DNA of 64,000 bases, taken from the NCBI GenBank assembly GCA_963576565.1, contig OY755045.1:6631477-6695476 (forward strand). Reading direction: 5' to 3'. This DNA is from Aspidapion aeneum (lineage: Eukaryota; Arthropoda; Insecta; Coleoptera; Brentidae). Position numbers and translations under genes: made by a program. Shown piece by piece: positions 1 through 9,489 of this stretch; positions within the stretch are counted from its first letter, which is position 1, and every line of letters starts with the position of its first letter. Under the pieces are notes generated by a model. The model had not been told where the DNA came from, searched no databases, and worked only from the letters and a program-made list of their open reading frames with translations.

Positions 1-519
1 ATTTTTTCTGTTCTATCCTTGATTGGCCATACTTCTGAGCCGTATGTAATAATACTTTTTACAATGATGTTATATATAAGCTTTTTGTTATGTTTTGATA
101 TACTTTGGTCCCAAATTATTCCATTTAATAAAGTTATTGCTTTTCTTCCTTGTACGTTTCGATCTTTTATAGCTTTGCCTAGTGTTCCGTTAGCTGTAAT
201 TTTTAGACCTAAGTATTTATACTCTTCACAGGACTGAATTCGCTGCCCGGTATTTAAGATTAGATCCTGTTTGATTCCACCGATACACATATACTCTGTC
301 TTATTGAGATTAACCTCTAGTCCCCACTTATTGTACTCTTCTATTAGTTTTCGTATCATATATTCGAGGTCGTCATAATCCTGAGCCACTACTATCTGAT
401 CATCGGCGATACATAAAGTATACAAGGTGGTTTCGTCCAACGGAATTCCCATGTTTTGGCATTTTCTCTTCCATACTTTAAGGACTTGTTCCAAGTATAT
501 CTTGAAGAGCGAGGCGAGA
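1..519 (-). mobile_element. LINE fragment, reverse transcriptase (family A, copy 1)
   Basis: Minus-strand remnant of a non-LTR retrotransposon reverse transcriptase, probably RTE-like. It runs off the left edge of the window. Reading leftward it shows part of the palm, the catalytic motif as IADDQ (F/YADD class), then the KWGLEV and YMCIGG blocks and the start of the thumb. It is nearly identical to 13448-13967, which supplies the missing downstream part. One base is missing near 513 relative to that copy, and homology stops abruptly at about 519, so this is a 5'-truncated dead copy. Within the shared part it lacks the nonsense codon present in the second copy. Confidence 0.85.
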
Positions 520-1004
520 TTTTAATAATTTCTTTAAACATTATGACATGACATATTTCGATCATCATCAATGTACAAATGTTGTAGTCAGCGACTTCTT
601 AAATTACCGCTCTCAAAAACAAAAATTATTCCAATTTGAAATTAAGAAAATCAGTTTGAACCTAACGAAAGGAATAGTGGACCTTACCTCTGTCTGTATA
701 CAAACCATCTTTTTTCCTATACCTTTAAATGATAAATTTTGACAGAAAAAAAATCACTGGCAATTTAAAAAGTCCCCGACTGTACAAGTGAATCTTAAGA
801 ACAATTTATGACATTTAAACAGTCCCATTGTAATTGGTAGCTCGAGATTTGAACTGTTTTTGGCGCTCTGCGCCACACGAATAAATAAGAATTTGTGAGC
901 TTCACGCCTTGTTTATTATATGTACTTTGAACATTCCAGTGGCGTCCGTACACTGGAAAAAAATTAATACTTTTTTGTTCGTGAAAACTGAGAATTTTTA
1001 GAAA
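520..1004. other. Unassigned AT-rich DNA
   Basis: No coding signal, RNA gene or terminal repeats recognised. Short open frames here have no family resemblance. Confidence 0.5.
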
Positions 1005-1650
1005 AAGACTGTTAACAGTGTAACAGGCGGCTTGTGTGACGGTTCTGTAAACTCAAGTGGCCAAGGCCTAAATGCTGTGAGCTACCTGAAACATCAAATG
1101 TTATTACTTATTTCTTCTCGAAAGGGAATTTGACGGTTCTTGAAGGAAAAATATGCTATAAACGTTTTCCTCAAATGTTTCAACAATGTAGGAAAAGTAT
1201 ACATACCTTTTCAATTTTCTTCTTGAAACTTCACATTATCACTTACTATATTTATTATTTAAATATCAAATTTTTGTACTATTAAACTTTTGTATTCAAA
1301 TATTCACACTTTTTAAACGTTTAGGTTTTATAAACCTTTTGCATATTTGTTGTAAATATTTTAATTTATGAATATTTTAAACGTTGATTGAATTGGTGAA
1401 GCTATTCAATCAACTATTTAATTTACTTAATATTACTGTTTAAGTTTGGGATATATGATTGATTAAAAATGCCGATTTGAGGGCAACGAAAGGTTTGTAT
1501 TTTGATATTAAAAACCAGAAGAGCATAAACACATTATATCAAAACGCTGGACAGTAATAGTCAAAAGCTGTAAAATTAAAATAAACTCTAAAATAAAAGA
1601 CCAAAATAATTATGAATAATAAAGTTAACAGTTTTACACAAAGTTAAAAT
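1005..1650 (+). repeat. Dispersed repeat, copy 1 (inverted partner at 10.99-11.5 kb)
   Basis: The stretch aligns by eye with the reverse complement of about 10990-11495. Shared blocks include 'ttgtaaatattttaattta'-like sequence, 'gccgatttgagggcaacga' and 'cggttcttgaagga'. This copy has roughly 110 extra bases (about 1150-1310) absent from the other. No open frame and no clean ends were found, so the class is unknown. Confidence 0.6.
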
Positions 1651-2003
1651 GATTTACAAAATTTAACATTTCCCAGTTGAAAAAAAACCCCTTTTTATTT
1701 AAAAGAAGTGAGAACCAAGCCAAGCCCAACTAACCAATGTTTTCCCTAACGACTTCCGAACGTTTCTTGTCTCAGTTAAAGCCACCCTGCGCTTGCAGAC
1801 ACAAATAATCTGCCGTTGATTGGTTAGAATTCTACTCCCTGTCGCATTGGCGAGAAAGAGATAGACTGTGCTAAACGCTTCACTAAGAGACAAAATACCA
1901 ATGCAAGCCAGACTTAAAAAACCGTTAGAAAGTAAAATTACACAGTGTGTTTTTTAAAAATTGAAAATTTAGCAAATTTGTTTCCAGTTACAGAATATAA
2001 ATT
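1651..2003. other. Unassigned; contains a GC-richer patch
   Basis: Positions 1690-1910 are less AT-rich than the surroundings ('ccaagcccaactaaccaat' and following). No protein match or tRNA-like fold was recognised. It could be a fragment of an unidentified repeat. Confidence 0.4.
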
Positions 2004-2016
2004 ATTTTTCCTACTT

Positions 2017-2105
2017 GCGTGCGTAAAAGTGCACTTTTACGCACGCATTTGCGTGCGGAAAGTTGACATTTCCGCACGCCGTGCGTAAAAAATACTTTTA
2101 CGCAC
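2017..2105. repeat. Three consecutive palindromes, left of recombinase gene
   Basis: 2017-2046 is a perfect 30-bp palindrome with half-site gcgtgcgtaaaagtg. 2052-2080 has arms gcgtgcggaaa/tttccgcacgc around a short loop. 2081-2105 has arms cgtgcgtaaaa/ttttacgcacg. They sit head to tail with almost no spacer, and could be recombinase sites, cruciforms or structured RNA. Confidence 0.85.
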
Positions 2106-2209
2106 GCTTTGCATATTAAAGTAAATTTAGACTTTTTTTTGTTTTATATTTTTATTTGTAACGGAAACAGTGAAAAAAAACTAAAAACTACTCGAAAAAT
2201 TAAAAAAGT

Positions 2210-3402
2210 TTAACGCATAATGTGAAAATTAAACGTGCACTGCGTCGCATTTTGTAATGTTAATGCTGACGCCGCCACTTTTGTTAGGTTTTCAGATTGT
2301 ATCGATGTATTAGTCGTCGTCATTGATGGAAACACTGTCGTTGCTTCTGCATTCGTGCTTCTTTGCACTGATGTGTATCGAAGTGCTATGGTGGAAGGTA
2401 GTTCTGAGGTGGAGGGTAGTACTGAGGTGGATGGTTGGCGTTCTCCTGTCTCCTGATTTGTGTCACTTTTTTTCTGCAAAATTTGCGTTGCAATTTTTTT
2501 CTTGTTTTCCTCGGATTCTTCCACATAGGATTCGGCTACTGACGCACTCTTCCACCCACCATGTCGCTTCAAATTGGTTATATTTGCTCCGGCATTGGCC
2601 AACATTGTGGCAGAAGATCATCGGAAACAATGGCCCGTATAAGTTTCCGGATTTGGCAGCTTAAGAAACCCGGCGATGTTACCGGGGATCTTGCCAAATG
2701 TGTTTATACCAACCACTTGCTTCGAGCATTTACCGGTATGGTAGGAAACAAAGAACCGTTGGTGCGGTGTGTCAGGTGGTCGCAAATTTTTATATTTTTT
2801 GTAGATGTTGATATAGCTTATACCGTCTTTGTTGGGATCGCAGACCACAAAACTCCTTGAAGTATGGTTCTTAGTGTTTGAAATTGTTACCACCAGGATG
2901 TCGCCTTTCTCTTTGATGTCGGATACTTGTAAATTCGCTAACTCCGCTCTTCGGCAGGCTCCTGCAATGCCGAATATTGTGGCAACCTTGTTCATTAAAT
3001 AAATCTCACCGGGAGCGTCTTTCAAAAATTTATCGGTCTCATTTTTTTGCAGTACTTGAGACTTTTTTGGTTTAAAACCGACATTTTTTCGTTTAATAAA
3101 TGATATTAAGTTATAATATCGCCCAATATCTATATTTTTTCGTAGTCTTATACACTTTTAAGCATTGATAATTTTGACCATAACGTGCTAGGCACGAAAC
3201 TCTTTGACAAATAAGAAAAATAAGCCAAAAATACCTCTTCTTTTAGCGATGAAGTGTTTTTTGCTTTTAACCAATCTTCAAAAGCGTGGTACTCTTTTTC
3301 GTATCTCGGACGGGACTTTTCTGGAACTAATTCCTCCCTCGCCGATGCTGCGTCATTCAAAATACTGTCTGGAAGTTCAATATCGCTGTCGTCGAAATCC
3401 AT
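2210..3402 (-). pseudogene. Tyrosine recombinase (Crypton-like), broken by one frameshift and one stop
   Basis: Site-specific DNA recombinase/integrase of the phage-integrase fold. The likely start is ATG at 3402 (MDFDDSD). The N-terminal part (to about 3148) has the DNA-binding core typical of these proteins, with RPRYEKEY, FLAYFSYLS and STLWSKLSML. The catalytic part shows Arg I in GACRRAEL, the HxxR box as GHCFR, HGGW, and the nucleophile Tyr in AESYVEES, so all catalytic positions can be seen. A Ser/Thr-rich tail (PSTSVLPSTSELPST) ends at 2210. Two lesions: the frame shifts at about 3150, consistent with one missing base, and TGA at 2618-2620 follows the HxxR box in the same frame, where related proteins usually have Arg (CGA to TGA is a CpG-type change). 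Family placement as Crypton rather than another YR element is inferred. Confidence 0.8.
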
Positions 3403-3599
3403 TTTAAAGAAAACTTTGTAGATAAACCGAAAATAACGCTGAAATGACACTTGCTGCAATGTTTGTATTTTTAATCCCATAGTAACAACAATAACACAAT
3501 CCGAAAAAATAGCTTGTCACTAATTAATGTCAAAATGACACCAAAATAATAGAGTGCCTGAATATCAATTTGGAATTATTTTACAAAATTTTTAAAAAA

Positions 3600-3664
3600 G
3601 GTAGCGTGCGTAAAAAATTTTTTTGCGCACGGCGAGCGTAAAATTTTTTTTTACGCACGCTACC
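3600..3664. repeat. Palindrome right of recombinase gene
   Basis: Arms ggtagcgtgcgtaaaaaa (3600-3617) and its complement (3647-3664) enclose a second, smaller gcgcac/gagcgt symmetry. It uses the same gcgtgcgtaaaa word as the left cluster. Confidence 0.85.
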
Positions 3665-3814
3665 TTTTTTGGTGATTTTATGAAAGCAAATAAAAATAAA
3701 ATAATTATAGTAATGAACTTGAATTTTAAAACTAAAACGAAAACATAATTTGTCAATAAAAATACAAAATACATTATGTAAGAAGAAGTTTTTTACGCAA
3801 GTAGGAAAAATATT

Positions 3815-3935
3815 GTACCTAACACGCGCGGAAAGTGTCTTTTCCGCCCTTAACGGCCTTTCCGAACTCCGCTTCGCGTCGTTCGTGTAACTGCCGTTCG
3901 TGCGGAAAAGGGTCACTTTCCGCACTTGTTAGGTA
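3815..3935. repeat. Imperfect large inverted repeat, right flank
   Basis: Arms begin tacctaacacgcgcggaaag (3815) and end with a near complement, ctttccgcacttgttaggta (3935). A GC-rich centre (3850-3895) lies between them. It shares the cgcggaaa word with the palindrome at 2052-2080. Confidence 0.75.
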
Positions 3936-4503
3936 AATAACTATTGTTGTTAGTGGCTCAAAGGACATATTAGCCGAATACAACTTTTATTGAAATACAG
4001 CGGACCTGAAAATATTCAAAAACACAAGTCGCTTGAGTTAAATAAATTTTACTTATTCTGAACCTAGTCTTGCATATAATTAATGCTTGTTGATGTCAAA
4101 ACAATATTTAATTAAAAATCTTTCAAAACTTATAAATGGCAAAAATACCATTTATATTCAAATCCCGTTTTGTTACAACAGGATTAAATTTTCTTTCGAA
4201 TCTCCATCTATGTTTCTCTATATTCTAGACTTAGAGCTTAACAAGACCAGCATTAAAGCTCAGTGTTGATGTATTTACATTTATGTTACGCGCTCTGGCT
4301 AGTCCAAGCGGGGATTTGTGTCCGACGGACGCATATATAGCATACACAGCTACACAACATGCATGTAGCTGTTATAGCTACGGCTGTAGCTACGTTTGTT
4401 TTCCGGGATCATAATATAGCGTTTTCTGCAAGCTAATGCACCGACATGATTACTCTAGTGGTATAGGAAGACAAAGGATGGGTTTTGAATAAATGCCTTA
4501 AAA
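3936..4503. other. Unassigned
   Basis: No gene. Positions 4330-4400 are rich in tagct/agcta words and can fold on themselves. No family recognised. Confidence 0.45.
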
Positions 4504-4937
4504 ATAGTCCACAGCAGTGACGGCTCGTGACGTTATAAATTAGGGGGGGGCAGAAATTTATATTGCATGGAAAATGAGATAAAAAATTTACCTAAACAAT
4601 TTTATTTTAGCATTTTACAAACAAGCAGCTACTTGGTGTAGTTTTTAGTTTATTTGTTTATAGATAAAGTCTATTCGCCCTTCTTTTACATGCGCAAAGT
4701 GCTCGGATTAGCACCAGTTTCAGACTCATCATGGCCCCGTAGAGCAACCTCAAAAATCCCACATAATTTTAAACGGTCTATTAACCTACTAAGTATATGT
4801 CTACTTTTTGCCACATTTTTATTATGTTTGGTATTGTTTTGCCTATAGGCACTATTCAATTGGCACCTAATATCAGTCTTGTCTTGTGTCTTTAACTTTT
4901 CACTAAAGTGCTTGATATCACGCATTCCCTTTGCCAC
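4504..4937 (-). pseudogene. hAT transposase fragment (ZMYM1-like, DUF4371 region) with one element end
   Basis: Positions 4937-4686 (minus) encode a fragment typical of hAT transposases annotated as zinc-finger MYM-type 1-like. HFSEKLKTQ, a conserved NVAKSRHILSRLID block and ALRGHDESE are diagnostic. Both the upstream BED/TTF-type finger and the catalytic core are absent. At 4504 the sequence cagtgacggctcgtgacg resembles the CAGTGRCG terminal repeat of this hAT group and is followed by a G run, so it may mark the element's left end. Internally deleted and dead. Confidence 0.75.
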
Positions 4938-6004
4938 CCAGGCAGAATCACTTCATGGATTGTTCATAATAAGACAAATAAAGCAAAAAAAAACATTTCG
5001 TTTTTCAGAACCGCACAACCAGTTTTCAGAATCGTATAATTTTTTATTACTTGCACATTTCTTTTGGAAAATTTTTAGGATTTTTAGGTCCGGTCTATGT
5101 GGCCCTAAATATTTTATTTATAATCGTAGTAAATATGTCAACGTATTTAAATTTTCACAGTTAATTAATTAATAATCGACGGTATTTATTTCCATTTTGA
5201 AAACGAACAAAAACAAACAATGGACACGCGACCGGCAAGGCTTTTAACTACTGACCTATTTCAAATCAAAATAAAATCATACGTCTTCACCAATAGAACC
5301 GGCTACACGTAGGAAGGGCAACGAACATTTTTCCACAATGTGGTATACCGACAACGTGCCGCAGTCCCGTAGAAAAAAAAATTAAGAGGCTCTTGCAAAA
5401 AAATCAACAGGCGCTGCAGATGTTGCACAATTTTTTTTTGTAAATTTAATAAATATTTATATACGTGGATTTCCCGGCATTTTGTCATGTGTTAAAATTG
5501 GTGAAACTCGTTTTTGGGCTATTCACTGTTTTTTGAATTTTCGCAGACAAATGTAAATTTAATGTAATTTTATGGTATATTTTATCTTAGTTAGTAAACT
5601 AAACGTATTGTCACGAAGTGGAGAAGAATTTACATACAACTTTTCCAGTGCAACATATGATAATCACAGACAAAGAAAAGAGTGAAATGCAAACATTTCT
5701 AATGTGCTTGTCCTCGATCCTAGTATTTCAGAGGAGTCCGAAACCGATTTAAGTGGCCGGATGGAACGGAAAACTGACCGTCCGATAACAGTACAACTTC
5801 GACATGGGACGCAAATTGGATTTTTCGGACGGTTTTTTGCCTGTCAAACGGGCTGATGGAATGTAACTATTGTATTTTCACGATTTTAACGTTTTTTGCA
5901 CGAAAATTGATCTTGGCCTTCTTGCGAGAGTTTTCTCACTATATACATAGGATTAGAGACAAAACCGTCTAAATAACTTCGCAAGAGTGTCACATTGACC
6001 AAGC
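4938..6004. other. Unassigned intergenic DNA
   Basis: No protein family recognised on either strand. 5690-5870 is relatively CpG-rich. No TIRs or tRNA boxes noticed. Confidence 0.4.
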
Positions 6005-6052
6005 AGTGTTCTGAGGAGTCCCATAAGGACGAACCAGTTAACTGTCAACACT
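6005..6052 (+). ncRNA. Hammerhead-ribozyme-like motif (type I layout)
   Basis: Hammerhead ribozymes are self-cleaving RNAs with core CUGANGA, helix II, GAA, helix III, then cleavage after H17. Here stem I 5' AGTGTT (6005-6010) is followed by CTGAGGA (6011-6017), stem II GTCC/CATAA/GGAC (6018-6030), GAA (6031-6033), a short self-complementary helix III CAGTTAACTG (6035-6044), then T-C (6045-6046). Stem I 3' AACACT (6047-6052) pairs fully with AGTGTT. The only departure from the consensus core is C instead of A at position 15.1 (6034), which would break the A15.1-U16.1 pair. Tiny helix III is typical of hammerheads carried by Penelope-like and other retroelements. Probably a decayed copy; activity untested. 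Confidence 0.55.
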
Positions 6053-6429
6053 TATTAGGTGTCCATTAGATCTTGGACCCCCGTGAGGTTAAGCTTTCAA
6101 GCTACCGACGGAAAAATATGAGAGAAACTAAAACTCCTTTTTGCCCGATTAGCCACGATACTTGTTTGATTTTTTAAATCTAACTGTAGTGTACTTTTTT
6201 TTTGTTCATGCTTGGTCCAGAAAAAGTAAAAACTGCCGGTTTCTGGAAAAGTTAAGATTTGTGTACCAGTCAAGTGTGCTGACGCGAGCAGGGTCGAACT
6301 CTTGAATTTTCCATCAGGCCTCTGCATAGTTTATGAAGTCCTAAACGTTGCCGGTTAAAACTTACCTTGCCAGTTGCCTTTCTTGACTGCAGTGCCGACT
6401 TTCAGCAGGGCCAAAAGAGGCCCCCATGC
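6053..6429. other. Unassigned
   Basis: No recognisable gene. It may belong to the same decayed element as the hammerhead-like motif. Confidence 0.4.
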
Positions 6430-8172
6430 CTCTAAAATACTTTGCCAATATCTGTTCACCTAAGCTTACACTAGGTACTATAGTTATAGTGTACGTGTGA
6501 GCTAATATAACTAAAAACTGAAATATATTTTATTCAACTCCAGACTAAATTACCTTTCGTTTGATACCACACAAGCCGTGTTTTAAAATCTAATTTTTAA
6601 AATCTGCCCCCCCTTTTTTTTAACTAAAATATATTTTATTTAACTCCAGACTCAATTACCTTTCGTTTGATATCACACACGCCAGATTTTCACATAAACT
6701 CTAATTTTTGAAATCTACCTCCACCCTTTTATTTGGCTTGTGTTTGGTGGATTTTGTTCATTTTTAAATGGGACCATCTCGACTTAAGACACAGCCTACG
6801 TACCAGAATAGAAAAAATAAAAATAAAAATAAAAATAAAAATAAAAATAAAAATAAAAATAAAAATAAAAATAAAAATAAAAATAAAAATAAAAATAAAA
6901 ATAAAAATAAAAATAAAAATAAAAATAAAAATAAAAATAAAAATAAAAATAAAAATAAAAATAAAAATAAAAATAAAAATAAAAATAAAAATAAAAATAA
7001 AAATAAAAATAAAAATAAAAATAAAAATAAAAATAAAAATAAAAATAAAAATAAAAATAAAAATAAAAATAAAAATAAAAATAAAAATAAAAATAAAAAT
7101 AAAAATAAAAATAAAAATAAAAATAAAAATAAAAATAAAAATAAAAATAAAAATAAAAATAAAAATAAAAATAAAAATAAAAATAAAAATAAAAATAAAA
7201 ATAAAAATAAAAATAAAAATAAAAATAAAAATAAAAATAAAAATAAAAATAAAAATAAAAATAAAAATAAAAATAAAAATAAAAATAAAAATAAAAATAA
7301 AAATAAAAATAAAAATAAAAATAAAAATAAAAATAAAAATAAAAATAAAAATAAAAATAAAAATAAAAATAAAAATAAAAATAAAAATAAAAATAAAAAT
7401 AAAAATAAAAATAAAAATAAAAATAAAAATAAAAATAAAAATAAAAATAAAAATAAAAATAAAAATAAAAATAAAAATAAAAATAAAAATAAAAATAAAA
7501 ATAAAAATAAAAATAAAAATAAAAATAAAAATAAAAATAAAAATAAAAATAAAAATAAAAATAAAAATAAAAATAAAAATAAAAATAAAAATAAAAATAA
7601 AAATAAAAATAAAAATAAAAATAAAAATAAAAATAAAAATAAAAATAAAAATAAAAATAAAAATAAAAATAAAAATAAAAATAAAAATAAAAATAAAAAT
7701 AAAAATAAAAATAAAAATAAAAATAAAAATAAAAATAAAAATAAAAATAAAAATAAAAATAAAAATAAAAATAAAAATAAAAATAAAAATAAAAATAAAA
7801 ATAAAAATAAAAATAAAAATAAAAATAAAAATAAAAATAAAAATAAAAATAAAAATAAAAATAAAAATAAAAATAAAAATAAAAATAAAAATAAAAATAA
7901 AAATAAAAATAAAAATAAAAATAAAAATAAAAATAAAAATAAAAATAAAAATAAAAATAAAAATAAAAATAAAAATAAAAATAAAAATAAAAATAAAAAT
8001 AAAAATAAAAATAAAAATAAAAATAAAAATAAAAATAAAAATAAAAATAAAAATAAAAATAAAAATAAAAATAAAAATAAAAATAAAAATAAAAATTTTT
8101 GAAATCTCGAAAAAATTAAGATCACCATAGCTCACACCACTATAATAGTATAGTAGTATTGATGTGAGCTAA
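6430..8172 (+). mobile_element. Dispersed non-autonomous element X, copy 1 (expanded)
   Basis: Shares its whole layout with 32176-33018 and with the inverted copy 52945-53667. The order is: a left end with an agctcacac...gtgtgagct hairpin (6469-6503); about 115-bp units beginning 'aaatatattttattcaactc' and containing 'acctttcgtttgata'; a block 'tttgttcatttttaaatggg'; a microsatellite; then 'gatcaccatagctcacac' and a second hairpin ending at 8172. In this copy the CAGA microsatellite and its flank are replaced by a huge AAAAAT array. No coding capacity; superfamily unknown. Confidence 0.75.
6813..8096. repeat. Perfect AAAAAT hexanucleotide array, 214 units
   Basis: 1284 bp of uninterrupted AAAAAT with no visible base change, ending in aaaaatttttgaaat, a word also present at the same place in the sister copy (about 32925). 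All four open frames crossing it are artefacts of the repeat. The lack of any variation implies very recent expansion or an assembly consensus effect. Confidence 0.97.
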
Positions 8173-8604
8173 AATGGGCAGAATATTATTTATTTATTTG
8201 TTCTTAAATCGTTATCAAAAACGTTATAGCATAAATACATGTTCAAAGAATCGAAAAGTGAAGCCCTCATAGCTAGATTTGAAGACAATGGCAAATTTAA
8301 ATTCAAGGATGCCATACGAGTCCCGGTATGTTGACATATTTGGATAATAAATATGTTAACATCACGGACTCTAGTCCAACTCAAGTCCAACCTAAACTAA
8401 GCAGAGTTAACAATTTTTATATTTTAAAAAAATTGGTGAGAGGGCCCCTAAGTTCACAGGTCGCAGGCCAGAACATGATGAAAGTCGGCTCTGCTTGACT
8501 GTCTGCCTCTACTCCCAACTCTCATTTATACAATCAGAAAGTTTTGAGAAAGAAAGTCCCGCTTGTTAGAAGGTGTCACTCTGGAATTAGTGGTGCATGG
8601 CATC
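8173..8604. other. Unassigned
   Basis: No gene or element ends recognised. Confidence 0.4.
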
Positions 8605-9489
8605 ATTGGCGCACCTAGGGGGGCTCTCGAGCTGGAGTCCTTCACCCCTTAACGCGAACATAGATGTGTAAGTTAAATTTCGCATTTAATAAAGACAGCG
8701 ACCTTTGCCCCTCTGTTTCCGAAATCCGGTTGTAGATGTCGTAAGGTTATAAAAGACCTTTTTAAACTGTTTTTCTAAAATAAATATAATAATCTTTTTA
8801 GTTTTTTGAGGTTAGCGTTTAGTGTCATGAAAATTTTCCGATTTTGGTGACAATTTCATAACCATTTTCATATTAAGTTTTCCCACGTCGTTAAATGGAA
8901 TAAATTCGTCGAGCAATACCGGGAAATTTTTAATATTAATACTTCTGCTCTAAGAGCAGAAATGACCGTTTTAAAGAATTGTATTTTTCGGTTAAATCAA
9001 ACTGTTGGTCATGATTCTATCAAACAACATAAGCAGAAAACACCTATCCAAACCTCTACCAACTTTTTAAAGTTGCGAGTATTCTTCCAATTTCAAGTGC
9101 AACTTGCGAGAGGTCTTTCTCTGCCATGAGGAGAGTTTTTAATTGGCTTAGAACAACTATGACTCATGAGAGACACTCAGGTTTGTCATTGTTATTCATA
9201 GAAAAAGATGTTGAGGTCGACTTAGACAGTGTGGTAGACGCTTTCAGTCAGCGACGTAGAAAACTTTCTTTGTAGAATTGCTGAATTACATACTTGCTGT
9301 GTATACATATAAATAAGTTGGTAAATGTATTATTAAATTTGTTATATCAAAATATTAGAACATTTAATGCGCGTATTTTTTTTTAATTCATTGCACACTT
9401 TGCACGACTCTTTAAAACCTATGTTTGCTTTTTGTTCAAGATAGACCGGGGCCACGGCCCCCCCTGAAAAGCAAGGCTAGCTACGCCAA
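8605..9489 (+). mobile_element. hAT element remnant
   Basis: The left edge cattggcgcacctagggggg (8605) and right edge ctagctacgccaatg (ending 9489) look like the CAGTGGCG-type inverted ends of hAT elements. The interior carries a hAT transposase C-terminus (9078-9275). No 8-bp target duplication is obvious, so the two ends may not belong to one insertion. Confidence 0.55.
9078..9275 (+). pseudogene. hAT transposase C-terminal dimerisation region
   Basis: A 65-residue frame ending at TAG 9273-9275. It opens with ILPISSATCERSFSAMRRV, the signature of the hAT-family dimerisation domain (Dimer_Tnp_hAT), and continues with NWLRTTM and LSLLFIEKD before a basic tail. The N-terminal zinc finger and the catalytic DDE region are missing upstream (8880-9077 is not in a continuous frame), so this is a terminal relic. 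It is probably the same broad hAT group as the fragment at 4686-4937. Confidence 0.85.

Larger units (their letters stand above)
2004..3935 (-). mobile_element. Crypton-like tyrosine-recombinase element with palindromic ends
   Basis: A tyrosine recombinase reading frame (2210-3402, minus) is flanked on both sides by clusters of palindromes built from the same words (gcgtgcgtaaaa and gcggaaa). A 17-bp inverted pair, atttttcctacttgcgt at 2004-2020 and its complement at 3795-3811, brackets the gene. A further large imperfect inverted repeat lies at 3815-3935. Known Cryptons usually lack terminal inverted repeats, so the boundaries are provisional. The recombinase gene is broken (see its entry), so this copy is presumably immobile. 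Confidence 0.6.

Noticed and set aside
5733..5760. Second hammerhead-like string (cagaggagtccgaaac)
   Set aside because: Core U is changed and helix II is missing; not supportable.
6729..8135. Four long open frames of IFIFIF, KIKIKI, LFLFLF and KNKNKN type
   Set aside because: Products of the AAAAAT array read in different frames; no gene.
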